The position numbers and the translations under genes are program-made. This document shows, in pieces, positions 17,718 through 24,958 of a DNA stretch of 64,000 nt. Each line of letters opens with the position of its first letter. The first letter of the stretch is position 1. The stretch covers positions 1,054,001 through 1,118,000 of the forward strand of contig CAWFMD010000006.1 in the NCBI GenBank assembly GCA_963816975.1, in the 5' to 3' direction. Origin of the DNA: DASRIA01 sp963816975 (lineage in GTDB: Bacteria > Actinomycetota > Thermoleophilia > Solirubrobacterales > JBBDJG01). Below the pieces are notes generated by a model. It did not search any database and had not been told where the DNA came from. It saw nothing but the letters and a program-made list of their open reading frames with translations.

Positions 17718-17737
17718 GTACCGTGACACTACAGTAC
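17718..17737. promoter_or_regulatory. Candidate TetR operator in the cupin/TetR gap
   Basis: An imperfect inverted repeat: GTACCGT at 17718-17724 and ACAGTAC at 17731-17737, 6-base spacer, one mismatch. It covers the predicted -10 of the cupin gene and abuts the TetR ATG, as expected for an autoregulated divergent repressor. Confidence 0.5.
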
Positions 17738-17754
17738 CATGATGGGCATGTCAA
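17726..17754 (-). promoter_or_regulatory. Predicted sigma-70 promoter for the cupin gene
   Basis: On the minus strand, a perfect TTGACA (17754-17749), a 17-base spacer, then TAGTGT (17731-17726). The transcript would start near 17719, giving a leader of about 57 bases. The -35 lies inside the first codons of the TetR gene. Confidence 0.5.
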
Positions 17755-18350
17755 TCCCATACGAGCGTACCGGCCGTACTCGCCAAAAAGCGCGCACGCG
17801 CGAGGCGCTTGTCGGGGCCGCGCGCGAACTGGTCGCTGAAGGTGCGACCCCAACCGTCGAACAGGCGGCCGATCATGCCCAGGTCTCGCGCACGACGGCC
17901 TACCGCTACTTCCCGAACCAACGTGCGCTGCTGGTCGCCACGTTCCCCCAGTTGGGCGAGACCTCGCTCCTGCCCGACCCCCCGCCCGCCGATCCGGCAG
18001 CGCGGCTCGGTGCCGTCGTGGCCCAGCTTGCGCGAGCGATAGTCGAGCACGAGCCCGCGTTGCGCGCGCAGCTACGACTCTCGCTCGAGCCCGAGGGCGC
18101 GGAGCGGCACGCGCTGCCGTTCCGGACCGGCAGGGCCGTGGACTGGATCGAGGAGGCGCTGGCACCGCTGCGCGGGACGATGCCGGACCCGGAACTGCGC
18201 CGCCTGGTCCTCGCGATCAGGTGCGTGGTCGGGATCGAGCCGCTGGTCTGGCTGACGGACGTCGCCGGCGTGTCGCGGGCGGACGCCGTGCAGATCATGC
18301 GGTGGTCCGCGGACGCATTGCTTGCGTCCGCGGTGACTGCGACCGCGTGA
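17739..18350 (+). CDS. TetR/AcrR family transcriptional regulator
   Basis: A 203-residue regulator. The N-terminal helix-turn-helix is clear: TREALVGAARELVAEGATPT, VEQAADHAQVSRTTAYRYFP, then NQRALL. The ligand-binding helical domain follows (residues 65-203). ATG codons at 17739, 17742 and 17748 are all possible and none has a good ribosome site, so the mRNA may be leaderless. Position and the inverted repeat at 17718-17737 point to control of the divergent cupin gene and of itself. Confidence 0.85.
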   Translation: MMGMSIPYERTGRTRQKARTREALVGAARELVAEGATPTVEQAADHAQVSRTTAYRYFPNQRALLVATFPQLGETSLLPDPPPADPAARLGAVVAQLARAIVEHEPALRAQLRLSLEPEGAERHALPFRTGRAVDWIEEALAPLRGTMPDPELRRLVLAIRCVVGIEPLVWLTDVAGVSRADAVQIMRWSADALLASAVTATA

Positions 18351-18377
18351 GCCCGCGCGAAGTACGATCCCGCGCCA

Positions 18378-18725
18378 ATGTCTGGTCCCATCAAGGGCGG
18401 GTTGTTCGTGGGCGCGGCTGTGGCTGTCGGCCTGCTGGCCGGGTTCCTGCTGCCGGGGTTGGTGGTGGGGCGCGAAGGCGCGGCCACCGCGGAGGCGGGC
18501 CAGCCGCCGCGGCCGTCAATGCCGGATGTCGTGGGCCGGCCGCTCGATGAAGCCGAGGACCTGCTGGGCCGGCGTGGGATCGCCTACAGGACAGACGGCG
18601 GCGACGTCTTCGGCATCGAAGTGCCGTCCGTCATGGAGGTGTGCGACACGGTGCCCGCCGCCGGCGAGCGGCTCCATGGCGCCGTTCGCGTGCGCGCGGC
18701 GCTGTCCGGTACCTGCGCGATCTAG
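18378..18725 (+). CDS. Membrane-anchored single PASTA-domain protein
   Basis: A 115-residue protein with one N-terminal transmembrane segment (about 8-30) and one extracytoplasmic PASTA domain beginning MPDVVGRPLDEAEDLLGRRG. PASTA domains bind uncrosslinked peptidoglycan or act as spacers in Ser/Thr kinases and penicillin-binding proteins. No kinase or transpeptidase domain is attached. The two cysteines in the domain (EVCDT, SGTCAI) could form a disulfide. Confidence 0.8.
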   Translation: MSGPIKGGLFVGAAVAVGLLAGFLLPGLVVGREGAATAEAGQPPRPSMPDVVGRPLDEAEDLLGRRGIAYRTDGGDVFGIEVPSVMEVCDTVPAAGERLHGAVRVRAALSGTCAI

Positions 18726-18731
18726 GTGATT

Positions 18732-18747
18732 CGCCCGCAGGCGGGCG
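18732..18747. terminator. Hairpin between convergent genes
   Basis: CGCCCGC (18732-18738) and GCGGGCG (18741-18747) are perfect complements. The hairpin fills the 25-base gap between the PASTA gene and the convergent gene at 18751, so it could terminate both. No T-tract. Confidence 0.45.
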
Positions 18748-18750
18748 GCT

Positions 18751-19539
18751 TCAGGCGCGATCCGCCGAGGCAGTCACCATTCGCACCACCTCGGCCGTCA
18801 GATCAGGACGGCTGATCGGGCCCGCGCCGATCGGATGCACGCGCGCCTCGGGCAGCAACTCGTGGATCTTCCCGGCCACCTCGCCAGGGGTCCAGTCGCT
18901 CTCCCAATAGGCGATCCACAGCCGGTCACGAATCGCCCTGGCCGTCTCGACGCCGTCCTTCCGGAGAAACCAGTGTGACCGCGCGTGCGTCGCCTCCTGC
19001 GAGGAGTAGGCGACCTCGGCATCGAGACGTCGACGAAGCTCGTCGTCCGTCAGTCCGGGGTTCGTGAATTCGAGGACCCCCCGGATCGCAAGCCGGTGAT
19101 TGCTGCCCGCAAGTCCCACGACCGTCTCGAGGACCGCCGGCGAGGAGCCGGGAGCCTCGACATCTTGGACCGAGCGCCCCATCGGAGTGGCGTCGCATCC
19201 GACCACGGCGTAGATCAGGTCCGGTCGCGACCATGCCAGGCGTGCCGCGCGGTCGCGGCCGTCGCCGAGTCCGACGGCCACCGCATCGCCGCCCAGCTCG
19301 CCGGTCAAGGCCTCGAGATCCTCGACATCCACGCGCACGTCGTAGGGTCCCCTGCGGGTCGACTGTCCCGTGCCGCGGGGGTCGTATGTGACCACCCGAT
19401 GATCACGTGCCAGCTCATCCCACAGACCTTCATAGACAGCCGGATGGGAAAAGCAATGGTGCAGCAAGAGCACGAGCGGACCGTCGCCACGCTCCTCCCA
19501 GTGGATCTCGACCCCCGCGGGCCGCTGCAAGACAGGCAT
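18751..19539 (-). CDS. Alpha/beta-hydrolase fold protein with apparently degenerate active site
   Basis: A 262-residue protein with the alpha/beta-hydrolase layout: PLVLLLHHCFSH oxyanion segment, YDPRGTGQST, and the nucleophile-elbow region VAVGLGDGRDRAARL. At the elbow the usual G-x-S-x-G reads G90-L-G92-D-G94, so the nucleophile position is glycine. The C-terminal G-A-G-H found in active relatives reads GAGPISRPD, so the histidine position is Pro241. Fold-level residues are kept, which suggests a non-catalytic binding role, or use of another residue such as Asp93. No export signal. It is on the same strand as the coiled-coil gene upstream. Confidence 0.72.
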   Translation of the reverse strand: MPVLQRPAGVEIHWEERGDGPLVLLLHHCFSHPAVYEGLWDELARDHRVVTYDPRGTGQSTRRGPYDVRVDVEDLEALTGELGGDAVAVGLGDGRDRAARLAWSRPDLIYAVVGCDATPMGRSVQDVEAPGSSPAVLETVVGLAGSNHRLAIRGVLEFTNPGLTDDELRRRLDAEVAYSSQEATHARSHWFLRKDGVETARAIRDRLWIAYWESDWTPGEVAGKIHELLPEARVHPIGAGPISRPDLTAEVVRMVTASADRA

Positions 19540-19576
19540 CGCCGATAAAGGCTACGCGCCAGCCCGGCCCCGCCGG

Positions 19577-20056
19577 CTATTCCTGCGGAGTCTTGTGCTG
19601 GCGCCGCAGTCGCCCGCGAAAGCCGCTGGGGTGTTCGCCCAGCAGCTCGGCCTCCCAAGCCGCCGGCCGCGGCGCGGGTGCCTCGGCGTCGCGACGATCC
19701 CCCGCTTCCAGGCCGGGCAGAGCCGCCTCCAGCTCGCTGCTGAGCGCGTGCGCCTCGCTGCGCAGCGAGGCCACGATCTCGCCCATGTCGCCCTCGAGCG
19801 CATCGATCGCGCGCAAGAGCCTCGAGGCCTGGTCGTGGGCCTGGCGAAGCACCCCGCCCGCGCGCTCCTGGGCGCGTCGCTCGGTCTCATCCGCGCGCCG
19901 TTGCGCTGCCTCTTCGATCTCGGCTGCCCGCGCTTGTGCCGCCACCGCGACATCCTGCACCTGGCGCTCGATCTGCGCCCTCAGTTCCTCCGTCATCGCG
20001 CTGACGGAGTCCGGGACGCTGCCGGCCGCGGGATCTGTGCGATCAGGTCGACCCAT
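19577..20056 (-). CDS. Hypothetical coiled-coil protein
   Basis: A 159-residue protein dominated by a long Ala/Glu/Arg-rich helix (about residues 22-120) with heptad spacing: EELRAQIERQVQDVAVAAQA, then RADETERRAQERAG. This resembles the tails of DivIVA- or ATP synthase b-like proteins but no defining domain is present. A Pro/Ala linker and a basic C-terminal tail follow. ATG at 20056 and ATG at 19996 (MTEEL) are both usable. It lies directly after the heliorhodopsin gene on the same strand (57-base gap). Confidence 0.6.
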   Translation of the reverse strand: MGRPDRTDPAAGSVPDSVSAMTEELRAQIERQVQDVAVAAQARAAEIEEAAQRRADETERRAQERAGGVLRQAHDQASRLLRAIDALEGDMGEIVASLRSEAHALSSELEAALPGLEAGDRRDAEAPAPRPAAWEAELLGEHPSGFRGRLRRQHKTPQE

Positions 20057-20107
20057 GAGGTCCGCAGCCTATAACCGCCAGGGCCACGCCGACGTCCTCG
20101 GGACGGT

Positions 20108-20124
20108 CGGGCGCTAACCGCCCG
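20108..20124. terminator. Hairpin spanning the heliorhodopsin stop codon
   Basis: CGGGCG (20108-20113) and CGCCCG (20119-20124) flank a 5-base loop that contains the TAG stop of the minus-strand gene. It lacks a T-tract, so it may attenuate rather than end transcription into the coiled-coil gene. Confidence 0.35.
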
Positions 20125-20899
20125 CAAGCGCGCCGGCGTAGACCTGCCAGGCGAGCGCGCTCTTGGCGACGAGGCTCAGAACGAGGTAGACGCGCTCCGC
20201 GAACAGCGGATCGGCCCATCGCCCGCGCGCGCGGTACTGGAGCCACATGTTGATCGCGAAGGTGTTGAACAGCAGGAACAGCGTGACGAAGATCGCGAAC
20301 ACGAAGGCGGGCACGCCGTCACCCTCGATCTGGGAGACGGCAAGCTGCACGCCGATCGCGATCCAGGGCACGGCGCCCGCGATGCAGCCGTAGATGAACG
20401 GGCGCCAGTCGACGGTCGGCCGGTCGAGATTGGTCTGCTCCATCACGAGGCCGAACAGGATCATGGCGGCGTTCACGCCGAACAGGGCGATCAGCGCCGT
20501 GGCTTCGGTGATCCCCGCGAGCATCGCGATCAGCACGACCATCAGCGACGCGCTGATCGAGTACTCCCACCAGCGCGCGGGGTTGATGCCCTGCTTGACG
20601 TTGCGCTCGTACCACTTGCGCGCAAGTGGGCTGGCGACCGTGAGGTGGTCCACCGCGGCCAAGGCCAGGAACAGCGCGACCGCGAGGTCGATCCGGAAGT
20701 CGAAGAGGTTGGCGGGACCGCCGTAGTCGCCGCTGCCGGGAGGCCCGACCAGGTAGCTCACATCGACCGGCAGCGAGGCGGCTCCGGCCAACGCCAGGAT
20801 CGCGACTGCCTGCACGAGGTGGGCAAGCCCGACGCCGACGTTCAGGCGCCGCAACGAGTTGAGGGCGCCGGCATCTGCGTCGGTGGGTGATCGATTCAT
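20114..20899 (-). CDS. Heliorhodopsin
   Basis: A 261-residue seven-helix membrane protein. The helix 3 motif RWWEYSISASLM is the heliorhodopsin signature, with counterion Glu112. The retinal Schiff-base lysine is Lys246 in LVAKSALAWQV of helix 7. The Glu-Lys spacing of 134 residues equals that of heliorhodopsin 48C12 (Glu107, Lys241), and His27 and His85 fall near its His23/His80 retinal-pocket pair. Heliorhodopsins bind all-trans retinal in an orientation inverted relative to type 1 rhodopsins and have slow photocycles; ion transport is generally absent and the physiological role is debated. No retinal-synthesis gene is visible in the window. Confidence 0.95.
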   Translation of the reverse strand: MNRSPTDADAGALNSLRRLNVGVGLAHLVQAVAILALAGAASLPVDVSYLVGPPGSGDYGGPANLFDFRIDLAVALFLALAAVDHLTVASPLARKWYERNVKQGINPARWWEYSISASLMVVLIAMLAGITEATALIALFGVNAAMILFGLVMEQTNLDRPTVDWRPFIYGCIAGAVPWIAIGVQLAVSQIEGDGVPAFVFAIFVTLFLLFNTFAINMWLQYRARGRWADPLFAERVYLVLSLVAKSALAWQVYAGALAGG

Positions 20900-20986
20900 G
20901 GCTCGATCATTGTTACGGGCGGACGCGCAGCTTGGATCGGTGCTTGCGATCCGGCCACCGGGTGACGCCTGCGAGGGAGGGTCGCG

Positions 20987-22507
20987 CTAGTTGGTGCCGA
21001 TCGACACCGTCGTATTGCCGATCGTCACCGACGTGTGACCGCCGCCGGTGCCGACGCTCACGGAAGGTAGCGACGGCAGGCTCGGGCCGGCGTCGCGGTC
21101 ATCGGAGTTCGACGGCAGGTCCGTGAGAGCAGGCACCGCGGCTGCCGGTGCGCGATTCCCTATGGTGCCGGCATCGCGACCGACCGGGGTGGCGACGTGC
21201 GGGGTGCGAATGCCCTCCGAGCCGGAGGGAGCCGTCGTCGTGGTTCCCGTGGTTGGGTCCGAGGTTTCCGGAGTGGCGCCCGTCTGCGGCGTGGCGCCTG
21301 GAATCGTGTCCGCGCCGGCGGAGGACCGCCGGTGCGCGCGCGGCCGATGGCGTCCGGCGCGGGCGCTCGGCCGCACATTCTCTGCACGGCTTCCGGTGGC
21401 TTCGTATGGGGCGACCATCGGTGCGGTGTCGGCGTGCGCCCTGGCCGGCGCATCCCGATCCACTTTCGGCCCGAGCGCTGCCCCGCCCACCATGGCCGTC
21501 GCGGCAACAGTCGCCGCGACCTGGGAGACGGGCGCGCCCACACCCCGGAACATTCCTCCGAGCCAGCCGCCGACATGCTGGGGCACCTGGCTCGCGAACG
21601 CCCACAACTCGATGCCCTTGCGCCCCGAGTAATAGCTCATGAACGCGCTCACCGCTCGGGCGTCGAGCCGCGAGCCGGCCTCCTGCTCGAGCACCTCGAT
21701 CGCCCTGGTGTGCTCGACCGCGGCGCGGTAGGGCCGGGTCGAGGTGATCGAGTCGAACGTGTCGGCGACCGCGATGATGCGCGCTCCGAGCGGGATCTGC
21801 TCCCCGGCGAGCCGATCGGGGTAGCCGCTCCCGTCCAGTCGCTCGTGGTGATGCATGATCATCGCAACGACATCCGGGTCGTCGATTCCGGCGGCCATCG
21901 CGGCTCCATCCGCGGGGTGGCGCCGCATGATCTCGAACTCCTCGTCCGTGAGCCTGCTCGGCTTGTTGAGGATCGCCCTGGGCACGTTGAGCTTCCCGAT
22001 GTCGTGGATCGCCGCCGCGGTGCGGATCTTCGCGACTTCGCCGGAGTCCAGTCCCATCTCGGTCGCGATCATGTGGGAGAGGCGCGCGATCCGACGACTG
22101 TGGCCGTGGGTGCAGGCATCGCGAGCCTCGAGTGCGGAGGAGAGCTGCTCGAGGACCCGCACGCCGCGCCTACCGGTGGCAGACGTGATCGCCGCGTCCG
22201 AGCCGATTCCGAGCATGCCGGAGGCACGAGCCAGCCGGCGCTCGGTGCGCAAGCGCCGCACCAGACCCCAGACCAGCAACTCCGCGAACACCACGTCGCG
22301 GGAGCCCAGGCGCCTGGACCACCACGCTGCTCCGGCCGTGGCGAGGAAGCCCGACAAGATCACGGCGAACGCGATCGCGACGAAGGGAGAGCGCACGAGC
22401 CCCGCCATGCTCAAGGCAGACTGGAGCAGGAGGGGCAGGACCACGACGAGGAAGGTCGCTGCCACCGCATGCGGGAGGTAATGCTTGAGGTTGGCTTCGG
22501 TTTTCAC
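20987..22507 (-). CDS. Membrane HD-GYP phosphodiesterase-like protein with long extracytoplasmic tail
   Basis: A 506-residue protein. Two N-terminal transmembrane segments (about 11-33 and 41-62) precede a cytoplasmic HD-GYP domain with AIHDIGKLNVP, HHHERLDGSGYP and ADTFDSITSTRPYR, all metal and substrate residues kept. HD-GYP enzymes hydrolyse cyclic di-GMP. After the domain comes another hydrophobic segment (ATVAATAMVGGAALG) and about 150 residues rich in Thr, Pro, Ala and Gly, ending HTSVTIGNTTVSIGTN. By topology this tail would be outside. The start is GTG at 22507. A diguanylate cyclase (27608) and a second HD-GYP protein (34902) lie nearby. Confidence 0.85.
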   Translation of the reverse strand: MKTEANLKHYLPHAVAATFLVVVLPLLLQSALSMAGLVRSPFVAIAFAVILSGFLATAGAAWWSRRLGSRDVVFAELLVWGLVRRLRTERRLARASGMLGIGSDAAITSATGRRGVRVLEQLSSALEARDACTHGHSRRIARLSHMIATEMGLDSGEVAKIRTAAAIHDIGKLNVPRAILNKPSRLTDEEFEIMRRHPADGAAMAAGIDDPDVVAMIMHHHERLDGSGYPDRLAGEQIPLGARIIAVADTFDSITSTRPYRAAVEHTRAIEVLEQEAGSRLDARAVSAFMSYYSGRKGIELWAFASQVPQHVGGWLGGMFRGVGAPVSQVAATVAATAMVGGAALGPKVDRDAPARAHADTAPMVAPYEATGSRAENVRPSARAGRHRPRAHRRSSAGADTIPGATPQTGATPETSDPTTGTTTTAPSGSEGIRTPHVATPVGRDAGTIGNRAPAAAVPALTDLPSNSDDRDAGPSLPSLPSVSVGTGGGHTSVTIGNTTVSIGTN

Positions 22508-22777
22508 GGGGTGGGCGGTCGCCTTGGGGGGAAGGGGCGCGACGCCGACTCCAAGATTGTTGTCGCGCGTGCCGTATGCGCGCCACTCGGATCAACGATC
22601 TCTGGACGAACGTGCGATGGGGCCGTCGATCTCGCCCGCCCCAAAACTGGCTTCCGGTCCGCCGTGGCGGGCCCGACTAGTGGTAGCGTTGACGGGGCTG
22701 GTTTCGACTCGCCGCGAGGTCTGTCTCTCTTTCCTTCCGCGCGTGGCACTACCCAGAGGGGCGGGAAGGGGAAGTCC

Positions 22778-22975
22778 ATGGCAAGCAGACGTCTGGTTTC
22801 CGGCGATGACGATGAGCGCGAACGCGCAGTCGACCGGTTGCGCGCCGCCGTCGCGGAGCGCAGGCAGGCGCGGACAGACGGCCCGGCGAAGGGTGCCAAG
22901 TCCGGCGCGGGTGCGACCACGAAGAAGCCGTCCAAGCGATTTCCCCGCTCGCCACGCGATGACGACGCAAGCTGA
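22778..22975 (+). CDS. Small basic hypothetical protein (65 residues)
   Basis: An ATG at 22778 with a strong GGGAAGGGGAAG site upstream opens a 65-residue charged protein: DDDERERAVDRLRAAVAERR, then a Lys/Pro-rich tail. It is likely disordered or helical; no family recognised. The TGA at 22973-22975 lies inside the next gene, whose ATG is at 22959. A 270-base gap upstream (22508-22777) separates it from the divergent HD-GYP gene. Confidence 0.55.
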   Translation: MASRRLVSGDDDERERAVDRLRAAVAERRQARTDGPAKGAKSGAGATTKKPSKRFPRSPRDDDAS

Positions 22976-23228
22976 CGGCGCCGACGGGATCCTTGCGCTG
23001 GCGCGTGAGTTGAGGGAAGCGGCGGTCGCGCGGCAGGACACGATGCAGGACGCGCTCCGGGCATTCAACAACGGCGACGGCAGTCGCATGGACTACGCCG
23101 CGTCCTTTCTGCGGGCGACGCAGCAGGCCGATGCGGCATATGAGCAGAGCACTCGTGCAGCCCTGCGGGTGTACCGCGAGGGAGTCCAGTCGACGCTCGA
23201 GCCGACTCGGCCGAACACAGACTCGTAG
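22959..23228 (+). CDS. Small helical hypothetical protein overlapping the upstream ORF
   Basis: An 89-residue protein, mostly helical: ILALARELREAAVARQDTMQ and AASFLRATQQADAAYEQST. It overlaps the previous ORF by 17 bases in another frame, so the two are probably translated together. It looks like a small helical-bundle or antitoxin-size protein but I recognise no family. Confidence 0.55.
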   Translation: MTTQADGADGILALARELREAAVARQDTMQDALRAFNNGDGSRMDYAASFLRATQQADAAYEQSTRAALRVYREGVQSTLEPTRPNTDS

Positions 23229-23252
23229 CCGTCGCGCCGGCCTAGCCGCGGA

Positions 23253-24374
23253 TCAGCCGCTTGCCGATCGACTCAGCCAGCGGCCGTGGCGCATCACGCG
23301 CTGCACGGTGCCGGTGTCGTCCACCAGGACGATGTCGGCAACGCACCCGGGGCGCAGGCCGGCGGCGAGTCCGAGCACTTTCGCGGGCGCCTCGCCCGCA
23401 GCGGTGAGCGCGTCGCCGAGGGAGGCCTGCGTGATCGACGCCCAATTGGCAACCGCGGAGTCGAGCGTCAACGCGCTGCCCGCCAGTGCGCCTCCGGCAG
23501 TTCGCACACCGCCCTCACCGGTGCTGTCGATCTCGACGCCGGCCATCACGTATCGGCCGGGAGGCGCGCCCGCCGCCGGCGTCGCGTCGCTGGTCAGCAC
23601 AACGCGTGGTCCGGCGGTGCGGCGGACGAGCTCGAGCACGAGCGGATCGACATGCAGCCCGTCGGCCACGACGCCGACCAGCGGACGGGAATCGGTGAGC
23701 GCCACTCCGACGAGCCCGGGCGCCCTGTGATTCAGCGGCGCCATCGCGTTGAACACATGGGTGACGAAGCGCGCACCGGCGTCGAGCGCGCGCCGGGCGA
23801 CGTCGGCGGATGCGCCGGAGTGGCCCAGCGCCACCGCCACGCCCCGCGCGCGCAGCGCCACGATCAGGTCAAGCGCTCCCCTCAGCTCGGGCGCGAGCGT
23901 GACAAGCCTCACGGCGGGCGACGAGAAGTACGCGGGCACGCCGTCCGCGGGCGAGCGGAGCAGATCCACGGGGTGCATCCCGGCGTGATCCGGGCTTAGG
24001 AACGGGCCCTCGAGATGGATCCCGCACACGGGGGAGCCGGGATCCGCGACGCGCTCGGCCAGCGCCGCCACCGCTCTCTCGGCGCGTGCGTCGTCGGTCG
24101 ACACGATCGTCGGCAGATAGCTCGTGACTCCGTGGGCGAGCTGGATCGCATCGATCGCGTCCATGGCCGCGCTGCCGCCCGTCACCTCGTGGCCCCCGGC
24201 CCCGTTCACCTGGAGGTCGCGCAGGCCCGGCGCGACGATCCCGTGGTGCAGCTCGTCCGGCTCGCGTGGCGGCTTCCCACTGCCAACCGCCGCGATTCTC
24301 TCCCCCTCGACCGCCAGCCACCCGGTCTGCACGGTGCCGGCCTGGGCGAGCTGCCCGGCGACGATCAGGCTCAC
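23253..24374 (-). CDS. nagA: N-acetylglucosamine-6-phosphate deacetylase
   Basis: A 373-residue amidohydrolase with the NagA motif set: GLRDLQVNGAGGHEVTGG, HLEGPFLSPDHAGMHP (metal-binding Glu), VALGHSGA and THVFNAM (metal His pair), DGLHV, and TSDATPAAG carrying the catalytic Asp. The enzyme removes acetate from GlcNAc-6-phosphate, giving glucosamine-6-phosphate for cell-wall recycling or chitin catabolism. The usual DxHxHG of some family members is replaced by DLQVNG, as in typical single-metal NagA. Start is GTG at 24374. A GH18-type enzyme is encoded at 39831. Confidence 0.92.
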   Translation of the reverse strand: MSLIVAGQLAQAGTVQTGWLAVEGERIAAVGSGKPPREPDELHHGIVAPGLRDLQVNGAGGHEVTGGSAAMDAIDAIQLAHGVTSYLPTIVSTDDARAERAVAALAERVADPGSPVCGIHLEGPFLSPDHAGMHPVDLLRSPADGVPAYFSSPAVRLVTLAPELRGALDLIVALRARGVAVALGHSGASADVARRALDAGARFVTHVFNAMAPLNHRAPGLVGVALTDSRPLVGVVADGLHVDPLVLELVRRTAGPRVVLTSDATPAAGAPPGRYVMAGVEIDSTGEGGVRTAGGALAGSALTLDSAVANWASITQASLGDALTAAGEAPAKVLGLAAGLRPGCVADIVLVDDTGTVQRVMRHGRWLSRSASG

Positions 24375-24489
24375 GCCGCCCCCAACTCCGGCGTGCGCCG
24401 GTTCGCGACCAGCTCACCGGCAAGCACGGCGACGCGCATCGGATGGGTCAGCAGGAGCGGCGACAGGGCGCCTGCGGGGGACGTCGGAT

Positions 24490-24879
24490 CTAGCCGGCTC
24501 GGCCCGCGGCCTCGACGTCGTCGGGCTGCGGCTCCAGCACGAAGATCTCGACCGCCATGTCGGGATCGATGTGGTTGTCGCTCATGAAGGCGATCACCTT
24601 GCGCTCGCTGAACTGCTCGACGGCCGCGACGAGCTCGTCCCGCATCGCCCCTTGGAATCGATGGCGCATGTCGAGCACGACGGTGGCGTCGCCCTGCGCG
24701 GCAAGCGTCCGCTCGGCCTTAGTCATCGTGTCCTGCAGCACGACTGCGATCAGGTCACGGCTGATCGTCGTCTTAGCCTTCGTCGGGCCGCGGCCCGTGT
24801 ACTCGCTGAGCAGCTTCACCGTGGCGTTCGATATAGCCGCGGCGATGCTGCCCGGAGACAATTGTTGGGGGTCGGCCAC
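24490..24879 (-). CDS. DUF2294 family protein
   Basis: A 129-residue protein. The GTG at 24879 is chosen for its GGAGGGA ribosome site; the longer frame has none. The sequence SNATVKLLSEYTGRGPTKAK, then LIAVVLQDTMTKAE and VVLDMRHRFQ matches the DUF2294 (Na-translocating decarboxylase-associated) family, whose role is unknown. It ends in an acidic tail (PDDVEAAGRAG). It lies downstream of the membrane protein gene on the same strand. Confidence 0.75.
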   Translation of the reverse strand: MADPQQLSPGSIAAAISNATVKLLSEYTGRGPTKAKTTISRDLIAVVLQDTMTKAERTLAAQGDATVVLDMRHRFQGAMRDELVAAVEQFSERKVIAFMSDNHIDPDMAVEIFVLEPQPDDVEAAGRAG

Positions 24880-24958
24880 CTGGAGTCCCTCCTGCCTGGG
24901 AGCGTACCGGGTCCGCCGAGAAAGAGGAAAGCGATGTCCGGTATCCACGGCAGCACCG

